A stretch of 64,000 nt of DNA, taken from NCBI RefSeq assembly GCF_900157385.1, contig NZ_LT717699.1, forward strand, positions 416,524-480,523, in the 5' to 3' direction. The first letter of the stretch is position 1, and each line of letters starts with the position of its first letter. This stretch comes from Mycobacterium terramassiliense. Its GTDB lineage: Bacteria; Actinomycetota; Actinomycetes; Mycobacteriales; Mycobacteriaceae. Shown here piece by piece: positions 27,719 to 36,785 of this stretch. Below the pieces are notes generated by a model that did not search any database, was not told where the DNA came from, and worked only from the letters and a program-made list of their open reading frames with translations. Position numbers and translations under genes: made by a program.

Positions 27719-30700
27719 ATGACGACGGCGGGCTTGGCGTGCGTGTCCTGCGGTACCGACCTGCCGCCGGACTCCAAGTTCTGCAATCAGTGCGGGTCTC
27801 CGGTTGCCGGTGCGGGCACACCGGCGGAGTACAAGCAGGTGACTGTGCTGTTCGCCGACATGGTGCGCTCGATGGACATCGCGAGCGCGCTCGATATGGA
27901 GCGGTCGCGCGAGATCATGACCGAAGTCGTCGAGCGGTCGGCCGGGGTCGTGCGCCGCTACGGCGGCACGGTCGAATACTACGGCGACGGGCTGATGGCG
28001 CTGTTCGGCGCACCAATTGCGTTGGAGGATCACGCTTTTCGTGCATGCCTGGCCTCGCTGGCCGTCCAGGAGGAGGTGAACCGGCTGGCGGCCGAAGTAA
28101 CCCGCCGTGATGGCGTGCCGGTGCGGCTGCGGGTGGGCCTGAATTCGGGGCGGGTGATCGCCGGTCAGACAGGCTCGGGTTCGCTGAGGTATGCCGCGAC
28201 CGGTGAGCCCGTTGGGTTCGCCGAGCGGATGCAATCTGTGGCGCCGCCGGGCGGCGTGATGGTGTCGGAGTCGACGGCACGCCTGGTCGAACAGAGCGTC
28301 ACGCTGACCGAGCCGGAGTGGGTGCGCGTCAAGGGCACCGACCAGCCGGTACGCGCGCGCCGACTGGTGGGAGTAGGTCCGCGGCATGGACCGCTCCGGC
28401 GCGCAGAGGCGATGCTGGTCGGTCGCCGCCGGGAGATGGCGGCCCTGGACGCCATGGTGGACCGCGCGATCAGTGGCCGCGGTGGTGTAGTGGCGGTGGT
28501 GGGACCGCCGGGCATCGGCAAGAGCCGAACGGCCCGTGAGACGGCGGCCTTGGCAGCCGGTCGCGGGCTCGAGGTGTTTTGGGCCTTCTGCGAATCGCAC
28601 GCCAACGACATCCCCTTCCGTGTTGTCGCACAGCTACTGCGTGCGTCCACCGGCGTGGTTGACCTCGACAGGGAAGCCGCTCGCGTGCGAGTGCGGGAAC
28701 AGCTTCCCGGTGCCGACCCGCAGGATCTGCTGCTGCTCGACGATCTGCTGGGCATCGCGGACCTCGATGTGCCGCTTCCCCAGATCGATCCGGATGCGCG
28801 GCGGCGCCGCTTGACCGCGCTGATCAACGCGACGTCGCTGGCCACCACCCGACCGGCGCTCTTCGTCATCGAAGACGCTCAGTGGATCGATGCGGTCAGC
28901 GAGTCGATGCTGGCCGACTTCCTCACCGTCATCCCGCAGACCCCGTCCACCGTGTTGATCACCGCCCGCCCCGAGTACCGGGGAGCGTTGACACGGGTGC
29001 ACGACGTGGAGACGATTATGCTTGCGGCACTGAACGATTCGGACACCGCGGCGCTGATCGCCGAGCTGCTGGGATCGGATCCCTCGGTCGGCGAGCTCGC
29101 GGAGATCATCGTTGGACGGGCCGCCGGGAATCCGTTCTTTGCCGAGGAGATGGTGCGCGAGTTGGCCCAGCGCGGCGTGCTGACCGGCGAGCATGGTGGC
29201 TACCGCCGGGTCGATGTCGCCGGGGTGACCGTGCCGGCCACGGTGCAGACCGCCATCGGGGCGCGCATCGACCTGTTGAACGCCTCGGCCAAGCGGACGT
29301 TGCACGCGGCGTCGGTGATCGGCGCCCGCTTCGGGGCAGATCTGCTGGCTGCGTTGGGCATCGACGCGGTGCTCGACGAGCCGCTGGGCGCGGAGCTCAT
29401 CGATCAGGTGCGGTTCACCCCAACCGCCGAGTACGCCTTCCGCCACCCGCTGATCCGCGCGGTGGCCTACGAATCGCAACTCAAATCCGATCGCGCCGAG
29501 TTGCACCGGCGCGTTGCAGCCGCCATCGAAGCAGGTGACCCGGCAGCAGCTGACGAAAATTCAGCCCTAATTGCGGCGCATCTAGAGGCCGCCGGTGATT
29601 CGCATGCCGCCTACGGCTGGCACATGCGGGCGGCAACCTGGGCGACCTACCGCGATATCAACGCTGCGCGACTGAGCTGGGAGCGCGCCCAGAAGATCGC
29701 CGACGTGCTACCCGCCGATGACCCAAACCGAACAGCGATGCGCATTGCTCCGCGTACCATGTTGTGCGGGGTCGCCTACCGAGTTTATGAGCCGGTGGCC
29801 GGCACCCGTTTTGGGGAGTTGCGGGAGTTGTGCGCCGCCGCCGGGGACAAGGCGTCGCTGGCCATCGGGATGGCCGGGTTGATAATCGATCACGCGTTTG
29901 CGGACCGGGTGTGCGAAGCGTCGCAGGTGGCATCGGAAGCCTGGACTTTGATCGAGTCGATCGGTGATCCGATCCTCGCGGTGGGACTGTCTATGCCGCT
30001 GCTCTATGCCAAGGCCGAGACCGCCGACTTCGCTGACACGCTGCGCTGGGCGCAGCGAGTGATCGACCTGGCCGACGGTGACCCGACTAAGGGCGACTTC
30101 CTCTTCGGAGCGCCGCTAGCGATCGCTATTACGGCGCGGGGTGTGGCCCGGTCGTTCCTGGGTCATCCCGGGTGGCGCGACGACCTGCGGGACGGCCTGG
30201 CCATTGCTGACGAATTCGACCCGATGTCGGCCGCCACGGTTGTCGGCTGGACTTATTCCACGGGCGTAGTTTTCGGCCTGCTCAACCCCGACGATCGCGT
30301 AGTGCGTAACATCGAGAATGCCCTGCAGAATGCGGAACGAGCCGGTGATGACTTCGCGTTGTCCCAAGCCAAGGTGACGCTGGGCCTTGCGCTGGTACAC
30401 CGCCCCACGGCCGCCGACCGTAGTCGGGGGCAGCAGCTTCTGGCCGACGTCACCGACCTATGCCAACCGCGGGGACAGGCGTTATGCGACCTCTGGCTCG
30501 TCAATGTCTACTGGGCACGCGAGCTAGCTCGGGACGGGGACCGCGATCAGGCCATACCGCTGATGCGTGCCGCCGTCGACCATCTGTTCCGCGAAGGACG
30601 ACTGTGCCTGCATGGCATTGCAACGACCGGTGTGCTGGTGGAGACCCTGCTCGATCGCGCCGCCAACGGGGACGTGGCCGAAGCTGAGGCCGCGATCGAA

Positions 30701-30892
30701 CGGTTGGCGTCGGCGCCGGGCGACGAGGGTTTGGTGATACGGAACGTCTTGCTGCTGCGGCTGCGCGCGCTGCTGGCCCGCGCCCGCGGCGACGATGTCG
30801 CCTACCGCGATTACCGGGATCGCTATCGCGCCATGGCGGAATCGCTTGGCTACAAAGGTCACATCGCCTGGGCTCAGGAGATGTGCGGCTAG
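27719..30892 (+). CDS. Zinc-ribbon/class III cyclase-like/AAA ATPase regulator
   Basis: A 1057-residue multidomain protein from ATG 27719. An N-terminal zinc ribbon has Cys8, Cys11, Cys22 and Cys25. A class III nucleotide cyclase-like domain spans about residues 35-190, and an AAA/STAND-type ATPase follows (Walker A G-P-P-G-I-G-K-S, Walker B F-V-I-E-D-A-Q-W), then a long helical, TPR-like region. By eye both metal aspartates (D47, D90) and the arginine (R170) are kept. The adenine-specifying Lys and Asp are Glu86 and Ala159, and the transition-state Asn is Gly166, so cyclase activity is doubtful. It lacks the LuxR domain of related mycobacterial proteins. It lies in an insert between rel and ppiB relative to H37Rv; partners unknown. 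Confidence 0.85.
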   Translation: MTTAGLACVSCGTDLPPDSKFCNQCGSPVAGAGTPAEYKQVTVLFADMVRSMDIASALDMERSREIMTEVVERSAGVVRRYGGTVEYYGDGLMALFGAPIALEDHAFRACLASLAVQEEVNRLAAEVTRRDGVPVRLRVGLNSGRVIAGQTGSGSLRYAATGEPVGFAERMQSVAPPGGVMVSESTARLVEQSVTLTEPEWVRVKGTDQPVRARRLVGVGPRHGPLRRAEAMLVGRRREMAALDAMVDRAISGRGGVVAVVGPPGIGKSRTARETAALAAGRGLEVFWAFCESHANDIPFRVVAQLLRASTGVVDLDREAARVRVREQLPGADPQDLLLLDDLLGIADLDVPLPQIDPDARRRRLTALINATSLATTRPALFVIEDAQWIDAVSESMLADFLTVIPQTPSTVLITARPEYRGALTRVHDVETIMLAALNDSDTAALIAELLGSDPSVGELAEIIVGRAAGNPFFAEEMVRELAQRGVLTGEHGGYRRVDVAGVTVPATVQTAIGARIDLLNASAKRTLHAASVIGARFGADLLAALGIDAVLDEPLGAELIDQVRFTPTAEYAFRHPLIRAVAYESQLKSDRAELHRRVAAAIEAGDPAAADENSALIAAHLEAAGDSHAAYGWHMRAATWATYRDINAARLSWERAQKIADVLPADDPNRTAMRIAPRTMLCGVAYRVYEPVAGTRFGELRELCAAAGDKASLAIGMAGLIIDHAFADRVCEASQVASEAWTLIESIGDPILAVGLSMPLLYAKAETADFADTLRWAQRVIDLADGDPTKGDFLFGAPLAIAITARGVARSFLGHPGWRDDLRDGLAIADEFDPMSAATVVGWTYSTGVVFGLLNPDDRVVRNIENALQNAERAGDDFALSQAKVTLGLALVHRPTAADRSRGQQLLADVTDLCQPRGQALCDLWLVNVYWARELARDGDRDQAIPLMRAAVDHLFREGRLCLHGIATTGVLVETLLDRAANGDVAEAEAAIERLASAPGDEGLVIRNVLLLRLRALLARARGDDVAYRDYRDRYRAMAESLGYKGHIAWAQEMCG

Positions 30893-31713
30893 GGCAACCC
30901 GTTCAGCCCGGGTAGGCCGAGCAGCGCGATGGTGCCGCCGGTGCCGGGGGTGCCCAAGGTCGCGCCGACTCCGGCGTTGCCGCCGTTGCCGCCCGCGCCG
31001 AGGATCACCCCTAGGCCGTTGCCGCCGTTGCCGCCGTTGCCGCCCGTCGTGACGCCGTCTCCGCCGGCGCCGCCGGCTCCGCCGGCGCCCACGAGGAGTG
31101 GGCCGGCCTGGCCGCCGGCCCCGCCGTTCCCGCCGACCGTGCTGTCGCTGAATCCGCCGGCCCCGCCGGGCCCGCCGGGTCCGAGGAACGGCCCGGGGGT
31201 GCCGCCGTGCCCGCCGCCGTTACCGCCATTCTGGCCGGGCGCGCCGGAGCCGCCGGCGCCACCGATGCCGAACAGCCACCCGCCGGGCTGGCCGTTTTGT
31301 CCGGTGCCCGGGGCCCCGTTGGCGCCGTTGCCGATCAGCGGGCGCCCGGTCAGCGCCACGCTGGGCACATTGATCGCGTTGAGCAGATCCTGCCCTACCG
31401 TCTGCGCCGGATTGGCCGCAAACGCCGCAACATTGGCGGCCTCCGCGCTGACATAGGATCCCGCACCGGCGGTCAGGGTCTGCACAAACTGGTCATGAAA
31501 CGCCGCCGCCTGCGCGCTGAGTGCCTGAAACTGCTGACCATGGGCGGAGAACAGCGCCGCGATGGCGGCCGACACCTCATCCTCAGCAGCGTTCAGCAGC
31601 CCCGTAGTCGGGGCTGCCGCCGCCGTGCTGGCCGCGCTGAGCGTCGAGCCGATACTGGCCAAGTCGGAAGACGCCGACGCGATGATCTCCGGCGCCGCGA
31701 TCACATACGACAT
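30889..31713 (-). CDS. PE_PGRS family protein
   Basis: A 274-residue PE_PGRS protein. The PE domain (about residues 1-95) starts M-S-Y-V-I-A-A-P-E and has the two-helix alanine-rich pattern with [10 protein letters not shown] and [10 protein letters not shown] linker then has the family [15 protein letters not shown], and the PGRS part is rich in G-G-A-G-G and G-G-N-G-G. PE proteins are exported by type VII secretion (ESX-5), and PE_PGRS proteins reach the cell envelope. No PPE partner is adjacent. Its stop shares the bases CTAG with the stop of the convergent cyclase gene. Confidence 0.93.
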   Translation of the reverse strand: MSYVIAAPEIIASASSDLASIGSTLSAASTAAAAPTTGLLNAAEDEVSAAIAALFSAHGQQFQALSAQAAAFHDQFVQTLTAGAGSYVSAEAANVAAFAANPAQTVGQDLLNAINVPSVALTGRPLIGNGANGAPGTGQNGQPGGWLFGIGGAGGSGAPGQNGGNGGGHGGTPGPFLGPGGPGGAGGFSDSTVGGNGGAGGQAGPLLVGAGGAGGAGGDGVTTGGNGGNGGNGLGVILGAGGNGGNAGVGATLGTPGTGGTIALLGLPGLNGLP

Positions 31714-31818
31714 GTCGATCCACCTACTAGCTGGCCCCTGGTTGTCACGAGCCCGGCGGGCCTCCTACCGCCAGAACAGGTATGGCTTATCGTCTGGCGG
31801 TGCTGCGGCGGGGCATTA

Positions 31819-31856
31819 AGTAACCGACTACTGCAGTTCGAGTAACCGACTACTGC
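31819..31856. repeat. Short tandem repeat, 22-base period
   Basis: AGTAACCGACTACTGC occurs at 31819-31834 and again at 31841-31856, a 1.7-copy tandem duplication. It lies in the 294-base stretch between the PE_PGRS start and the kinase gene. The second copy supplies the stop codon of the LuxR-like remnant. Confidence 0.85.
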
Positions 31857-32011
31857 TCTTCCTCGCCTGGGCGCGGTCGGGCATCTATCTCCACCCGCGC
31901 GACGTCAGCGGGAATCTCAGTCTCTTTGCGCCTTTGGCACATGTGGCTTTCCACGGTGCGGATGGAAAGGCTCAGTCGCTCGACGTGCGATCGGCCGACT
32001 TTGGCCGCTAG
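31850..32011 (-). pseudogene. Remnant of a LuxR-type helix-turn-helix C-terminus
   Basis: On the minus strand about 53 codons ending in TAG encode V-G-R-S-H-V-E-R-L-S-L-S-I-R-T-V-E-S-H-M, which resembles the recognition region of LuxR-family HTH domains (typically R-E-I-A-E-R-L-x-L-S-x-R-T-V-E-x-H). No start codon or upstream domain is present: the frame runs into the end of the kinase-cyclophilin gene. It is probably the tail of a deleted LuxR regulator, perhaps one with the cyclase-AAA-LuxR layout. The match is by eye. Confidence 0.6.
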
Positions 32012-33726
32012 CCCACCCGCACCGAGTTGATCGTCACGGTGCTGGCGGGATTGCCCCTCGTGCGACCGCCGGCGATCCCCGCCTTGGCGATCTTGTCGAG
32101 GGTGTCCAGGCCCGCCTGGTCGATCGAGGCGAACACCGTGGACGTCGGCTCGATCTCGGCATCCCGGTACACCATGAAGAACTGGCTTTCGTTGGTGTTG
32201 GGCCCGTTCGTGGCCATCGCGACCGTCCCGCGCGGATAGATCACGGTGGCCTTGAGCGCGGGATCGTCGGCCTTGTATTGGTTGGTGGGATATTCGTCGG
32301 CGAATTCATAACCGGCGCCCCCGCCGCCGTCGGCATCGCCGCCGCCGAACAGCAGCGTCCCCCCTTCCGGCTCGTCGATGATGCGCCCGCAAATGGTGTT
32401 GTCGAAAAAGCCCTGCCTCGCGAGGCTGGTGAAGCTGTTCACCGTGCACGGGGACTCGTTGTTGGCGAGCTGGATGCCGATATCGCCGAAGTTGGTCGAG
32501 ATGACGGCGTGGATCTGGGCCGGCTCGGTGGGCACCCTGCCGGACGGCGGCGGGGTGGCGGGCTTGCTTGCCGGATCCGGCGACGGCGGGTATTGGCAGT
32601 CGGCGCCGACGCCGGGTGGGGGCGCGAACGCCGGCAGCGGCGGCACGGTCGCGCCGGCCGCGGCGGACGTCCCCGGGGCCGCCCCCGGTCTGGTGGGCAC
32701 CCGGGCGCGGGTCGGGGTGGGCGACGCCGCGCTGTTCGTGGAGCCGTGGCTCTGGGTCACCAGGGAAATGACCAGGGCGACCACCGCCGCCAGCGCGATC
32801 ACCGACCCGCCGACGATGCCCAGGACCAGGCGCCGGTTCGAGGTCCTCGCCGGGGCAGGCGGCGGGGCGGGTGCCGCGGCGGCGGGCGCCACCGAGTCGA
32901 CGTGGCCGGTGAGCGCCGCCCGGGCGGCCTCGGCGAGCTCGACCGCCGACTGGTAGCGGGCGTCGGGGTCCTTGGCCATGCCGCGGGATATCACCGCGTC
33001 GAAGGCCGGCGGTATGCCGGGTGCCATGATCGATGCTCGCGGCGGCGGCGCGTTGACGTGTGCGTGCAGCTGTTCTTCGAGGCTGTCGCCGGGGTAGGGG
33101 CGGCTTCCGGTCAGGCACTCGTAGAGCACGCACGCCAGCGAATACACGTCGGCGCGCTGATCCGTTGTCCCCCTGAAACGCTCGGGCGCCAGGTACGCCA
33201 CGGTGCCCATCGTGGCGCCGGTGTGGGTCAGTTGGGTGTCGGACTCCGCGCGGGCCAGGCCGAAGTCGATCAGGTAGACGAAATTGTGCGCGGTGGTCAC
33301 CAGGATGTTCTTCGGCTTGATGTCGCGGTGCACCAGTCCCACCCGGTGGGCGCTATCCAGCGCGGCCGCAACCTGTTCGATCACCGCGACCGTGCGCTCG
33401 GGGGACAGCCGTCCGCCGCTTTCGTCGATGTACTGTGACAGGTCGCGGCCCTCGATCAGCCGCATGTCGACGTACAGCTGGCCGTCGATCTCGCCGTAGC
33501 CGTGGATGGGCACGATGTGCGGGTCGTTGAGGCCGGCCGCGATGCGCGCCTCCCGGCGGAAGCGGTGCTGAAAGTCCTGATCCTCGGCCAGATGTGGCGG
33601 GAGCACTTTGAGAGCCACCACCCGATCGGTGGACGCATCGTAGGCGCGGTAGACGCGCCCCATGCCACCGCGGCCCAGCAACTCCACTATTTGGTAATGA
33701 CCGAAGGACTCCGGATCAATACTCAC
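32008..33726 (-). CDS. Transmembrane Ser/Thr protein kinase with an extracytoplasmic cyclophilin domain
   Basis: A 572-residue fusion from GTG 33726. The kinase domain (about 8-275) is complete: glycine loop L-G-R-G-G-M-G-R-V-Y, Lys40 in A-L-K-V-L, Glu in R-F-R-R-E-A-R, H-R-D-I-K-P-K-N, D-F-G and A-P-E. A Pro/Ala linker leads to one membrane helix (about 300-323), then a Thr/Pro-rich stretch and a cyclophilin-like domain (about 402-572) with G-T-V-A-M-A-T-N and S-Q-F-F-M-V-Y. Topology predicts kinase inside and cyclophilin outside, where PknB has PASTA domains. The outer part closely resembles the adjacent ppiB product, including C-Q-Y-P and L-A-N-N-E-S-P-C-T-V-N-S-F. Where cyclophilins have F-M-I-Q this has T-L-L-F, so isomerase activity may be lost and ligand binding kept. 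Confidence 0.9.
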   Translation of the reverse strand: MSIDPESFGHYQIVELLGRGGMGRVYRAYDASTDRVVALKVLPPHLAEDQDFQHRFRREARIAAGLNDPHIVPIHGYGEIDGQLYVDMRLIEGRDLSQYIDESGGRLSPERTVAVIEQVAAALDSAHRVGLVHRDIKPKNILVTTAHNFVYLIDFGLARAESDTQLTHTGATMGTVAYLAPERFRGTTDQRADVYSLACVLYECLTGSRPYPGDSLEEQLHAHVNAPPPRASIMAPGIPPAFDAVISRGMAKDPDARYQSAVELAEAARAALTGHVDSVAPAAAAPAPPPAPARTSNRRLVLGIVGGSVIALAAVVALVISLVTQSHGSTNSAASPTPTRARVPTRPGAAPGTSAAAGATVPPLPAFAPPPGVGADCQYPPSPDPASKPATPPPSGRVPTEPAQIHAVISTNFGDIGIQLANNESPCTVNSFTSLARQGFFDNTICGRIIDEPEGGTLLFGGGDADGGGGAGYEFADEYPTNQYKADDPALKATVIYPRGTVAMATNGPNTNESQFFMVYRDAEIEPTSTVFASIDQAGLDTLDKIAKAGIAGGRTRGNPASTVTINSVRVG

Positions 33727-33805
33727 CCCACGAACCCTAAACCGTGGAAGGTGTGAGTCTGGTGATTCTCAGCAATCTGCGCGATGGTGTTGAGCTGCCC
33801 CGGGT

Positions 33806-34705
33806 TTAGTCGAGCAGCAGCGACTTGATGGTGACTTCGCTGGCCGGCGCCCCGTCTTCGCCGCCGCCGGCAACGCCGGCCTTGGCGATCTTGTCCAGGA
33901 CGGCCAGCCCGTCGGCCTGGATGGTGCCGAAGACCGTGTACTGGGGCGGCAGCTGCGAGTCCTTGTACACCATGAAGAACTGGCTGCCGTTGGTGCCGGG
34001 CCCGGCGTTGGCCATCGCCAGGGTGCCGCGCGGATAGAGCACCGGCTGCTGCAGCTTGGGGTCGTTGGGCGGGTATTGGTCGGTCGGGTATTCGTTGGCG
34101 AATTGATAGCCGGGGCCGCCGGTGCCGTCGCCCTTGGGGTCGCCACATTGCAGCACGCCCAGCGTGTCCGAGGTGGTCAACCGGTGGCATTTGGTGTCGT
34201 CGAAGTACTTCTGGCCGATCAGGCTGGCGAAACTGTTGACGGTGCAAGGCGATTCGTTGTTCGCCAGCATCAGGCCGATGTTGCCCTGGCTGGTCGCCAT
34301 GCTGGCGCTCACCTGGGCCGGGTCGGTCGGGACCTTGCCGGTGCGCGGGGGCTTGACCTGTTTGGCGGCCGGGTCCGAGGACGCCGGGTATTGGCAGTTG
34401 GCGCCGAGATTGGCCGACGGCTTGAACGCCGGCAGCGGCGGAACGGGCGGCGTCGGCCCGGCGGGCGTCGTCGTGTCCGGGGCGCTGCTGGCGGCGGGGC
34501 TGCTCGTCGGTGTGGCGGTGGTGCTCTTGTGCTCGTGTTTGGTGTTGACGATCGCGATCACCACCGCCGCGATCACGGCCACCGCCGCGATCGAGCCCCC
34601 GGCGATCACCATGGCGCGGCGCCTCTTGGCTTGCTTCTGGCGCCGCTCGAGCTGCCGTTCGAGTTTGCGCTTGGCGCTGGCACGTCGCTGTTCGTTGGTC
34701 GGCAC
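33806..34705 (-). CDS. ppiB: Membrane-anchored peptidyl-prolyl cis-trans isomerase (cyclophilin type)
   Basis: A 299-residue cyclophilin from GTG 34705. A basic, charged cytosolic start (K-R-K-L-E-R-Q-L-E-R-R-Q-K) precedes one membrane helix (about 32-55), a Thr/Ser/Pro-rich linker and the cyclophilin domain (about 130-299). That domain has L-Q-C-G-D-P in place of the usual I-Q-G-G-D-P, keeping the catalytic-region Gln, plus G-T-L-A-M-A-N-A-G-P and G-S-Q-F-F-M-V. It should catalyse proline isomerisation in exported proteins outside the membrane. It corresponds to Rv2582 by position. The kinase fusion gene lies 79 bases downstream on the same strand and is probably its duplicate joined to a kinase. 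Confidence 0.93.
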   Translation of the reverse strand: MPTNEQRRASAKRKLERQLERRQKQAKRRRAMVIAGGSIAAVAVIAAVVIAIVNTKHEHKSTTATPTSSPAASSAPDTTTPAGPTPPVPPLPAFKPSANLGANCQYPASSDPAAKQVKPPRTGKVPTDPAQVSASMATSQGNIGLMLANNESPCTVNSFASLIGQKYFDDTKCHRLTTSDTLGVLQCGDPKGDGTGGPGYQFANEYPTDQYPPNDPKLQQPVLYPRGTLAMANAGPGTNGSQFFMVYKDSQLPPQYTVFGTIQADGLAVLDKIAKAGVAGGGEDGAPASEVTIKSLLLD

Positions 34706-34810
34706 GGCCGGTATGCCTCCATGTCGGTCGATAGGGCCCGAGCTAGCCAGCCCAGGCTAATGTGGGCGTCCTGACCGGCGCCAACCGGGCCCCGTGGGAA
34801 ACTGGGAACC

Positions 34811-35485
34811 GTGTTGATCACCGGATTCCCCGCCGGCATGTTGGCGTGCAACTGCTATGTGCTGGCCGAACGCCCCGGAGCCGACGCCGTCGTCGTCGAT
34901 CCCGGCCAGCGTGCGATGGGCGCGCTGCGGCGAATCCTCGACGAGAATCGGCTGACCCCGGCCGCGGTGCTCCTCACCCACGGCCACATCGACCACATGT
35001 GGTCCGCCCAGAAGGTTTCCGACACCTTCGGCTGCCCCACCTACATCCACCCCGAGGACCGCTTCATGCTGACCGACCCCATCGTCGGCCTCGGACCGCG
35101 GCTGGCGCAGGTGGTGGCGGGCGCCTTCTTCCGCGAGCCCAGACAGGTGGTGGAGCTGGACCGCGACGGCGACAAGCTGGACCTGGGCAGCGTGACCGTC
35201 AACGTGGATCACACGCCGGGGCACACGCGCGGATCGGTGGTCTTCCGGGTCGCCGGCGGGAGCAAGGACGGAAAGGACCTAGCCTTCACCGGCGACACGC
35301 TGTTCGAGCGCTCGGTGGGCCGCACGGACCTGTTCGGCGGCAGCGGCCGCGACCTGTTGACGTCGATCATGGACAAGCTCTTGGTGCTCGACGACGACAC
35401 CGTGGTGCTGCCCGGCCACGGCAACGCCACCACCATCGGTGCCGAGCGGCGTTTCAACCCGTTCCTCGAGGGCCTGAGCCGGTGA
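34811..35485 (+). CDS. Metallo-beta-lactamase fold hydrolase, glyoxalase II-like
   Basis: A 224-residue MBL-fold protein from GTG 34811. The metal motif T-H-G-H-I-D-H-M-W is intact, with later ligands in [15 protein letters not shown] and L-P-G-H-G-N-A-T-T. Such proteins hydrolyse thioesters such as S-lactoylglutathione; mycobacteria use mycothiol, so the real substrate is unclear. It overlaps hisS by GTGA, a pairing I recall as conserved in mycobacteria (Rv2581c-Rv2580c). It is divergent from ppiB with about 105 bases between the starts. Confidence 0.9.
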   Translation: MLITGFPAGMLACNCYVLAERPGADAVVVDPGQRAMGALRRILDENRLTPAAVLLTHGHIDHMWSAQKVSDTFGCPTYIHPEDRFMLTDPIVGLGPRLAQVVAGAFFREPRQVVELDRDGDKLDLGSVTVNVDHTPGHTRGSVVFRVAGGSKDGKDLAFTGDTLFERSVGRTDLFGGSGRDLLTSIMDKLLVLDDDTVVLPGHGNATTIGAERRFNPFLEGLSR

Positions 35486-36744
35486 CGGAGTTCTCCGCTC
35501 CCAAGGGGGTGCCGGACTACCTGCCGCCCGAGTCGGCGCAGTTCGTCGCGGTGCGCGACGGACTGCTGGGGGCGGCGCGGCGGGCCGGTTACGGCGACGT
35601 CGAGCTGCCCGTCTTCGAAGACACCGCCCTATTCGCCCGCGGCGTAGGCGAATCCACCGACGTCGTCTCCAAGGAGATGTACACGTTCGCCGACCGCGGT
35701 GACCGCTCGGTGACGCTGCGGCCGGAGGGCACCGCCGGCGTGGTGCGCGCGGTGATCGAGCACGGCCTCGACCGCGGCGCGCTGCCGGTGAAGCTCTGTT
35801 ACGCGGGTCCGTTCTTCCGCTACGAACGCCCGCAGGCCGGCCGGTATCGCCAGCTGCAGCAGGTCGGGGTGGAGGCGATCGGCGTCGACGATCCCGCGCT
35901 GGACGCCGAGGTGATCGCCGTCGCCGACGCCGGCTTCCGCTCGCTGGGCCTGGCCGGCTTCCGGCTGGAGATCACCTCCCTGGGCGACGACAGCTGCCGC
36001 CCGCAATATCGGGAACTGTTGCAGGAGTTCCTGTTTGGCCTGGACCTCGACGAGGAGACGCTGCGGCGCGCGCGGCTGAATCCGCTGCGCGTGCTCGACG
36101 ACAAGCGGCCCGCGGTGCGCGCGATGACGGCCGACGCGCCGGTCCTGCTGGATCACCTCTCCGACGGCGCCAAGCAGCACTTCGACACGGTGCTGGCGCA
36201 CCTGGACGCGCTCGGGGTGCCGTACGTCATCAACCCGCGGATGGTGCGCGGGCTGGATTACTACACCAAGACCACGTTCGAGTTCGTGCACGACGGCCTG
36301 GGCGCGCAGTCCGGCATCGGCGGCGGCGGCCGCTACGACGGCCTGATGCGCGAGCTCGGCGGACAAGACCTGTCGGGCATCGGATTTGGGCTCGGCGTGG
36401 ACCGGACCCTGCTGGCCCTGCGCGCCGAGGGGAAGAGCGTGGGGGAGACCGCCCGCTGCGACGTGTTCGGGGTGCCGCTGAGCGAGCCGGCCAAGCTCAC
36501 CCTGGCGGTGCTCGGGGCGCGGCTGCGCGCCGCCGGCGTCCGCGTCGACCTGGCCTACGGCGACCGCGGGCTCAAGGGCGCGATGCGCGCGGCCGACCGT
36601 TCCGGCGCGCGGGTCGCGCTGGTGGCGGGCGACCGGGACCTCGAGTCCGGGACCGTCGGGGTCAAGGATCTGGGGACAGGCGATCAGGTGTCCGTGCCCG
36701 TGGATTCCGTCGTCGCCGACGTGCTGGCGCGTCTGGGCGGCTGA
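35482..36744 (+). CDS. hisS: Histidyl-tRNA synthetase
   Basis: Class II synthetase charging tRNA-His. The GTG at 35482 overlaps the upstream stop and gives 420 residues. Visible are K-G-V-P-D-Y near the start, motif 2 in [12 protein letters not shown], the histidine-specific [12 protein letters not shown] and motif 3 in [11 protein letters not shown]. The C-terminal anticodon-binding domain ends with L-A-R-L-G-G. The frame is open upstream through the hydrolase gene, which was excluded. Confidence 0.96.
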   Translation: MTEFSAPKGVPDYLPPESAQFVAVRDGLLGAARRAGYGDVELPVFEDTALFARGVGESTDVVSKEMYTFADRGDRSVTLRPEGTAGVVRAVIEHGLDRGALPVKLCYAGPFFRYERPQAGRYRQLQQVGVEAIGVDDPALDAEVIAVADAGFRSLGLAGFRLEITSLGDDSCRPQYRELLQEFLFGLDLDEETLRRARLNPLRVLDDKRPAVRAMTADAPVLLDHLSDGAKQHFDTVLAHLDALGVPYVINPRMVRGLDYYTKTTFEFVHDGLGAQSGIGGGGRYDGLMRELGGQDLSGIGFGLGVDRTLLALRAEGKSVGETARCDVFGVPLSEPAKLTLAVLGARLRAAGVRVDLAYGDRGLKGAMRAADRSGARVALVAGDRDLESGTVGVKDLGTGDQVSVPVDSVVADVLARLGG

Positions 36745-36769
36745 GTTCTGTCACACCCCGGTGGCATAC

Positions 36770-36785
36770 TCGAACACATGTTCGA
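36770..36785 (+). promoter_or_regulatory. Perfect LexA (SOS) box spanning the start codon of the HNH gene
   Basis: TCGAACACATGTTCGA is a perfect match to TCGAAC-N4-GTTCGA. The HNH gene ATG (36778-36780) lies inside the box, and CATACT just upstream (36765-36770) is a possible -10. Together these suggest a leaderless transcript with LexA bound over its start site. I recall SOS boxes before several 13E12 genes in M. tuberculosis. Confidence 0.9.

Noticed and set aside
30889..31400. GC-rich tandem repeats that could be scored as a minisatellite.
   Set aside because: They are the degenerate codons of the PGRS domain, already explained by the PE_PGRS gene.
30929..31456. Proline-rich open frame on the plus strand across the PE_PGRS gene.
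   Set aside because: It is the complement of the Gly-rich PGRS repeats (GGC/GCC codons); the minus strand has a true PE domain.
31819..31856. Repeated 16-base unit considered as a CRISPR fragment.
   Set aside because: Only two copies, a 6-base gap and no cas genes; a simple tandem duplication explains it.
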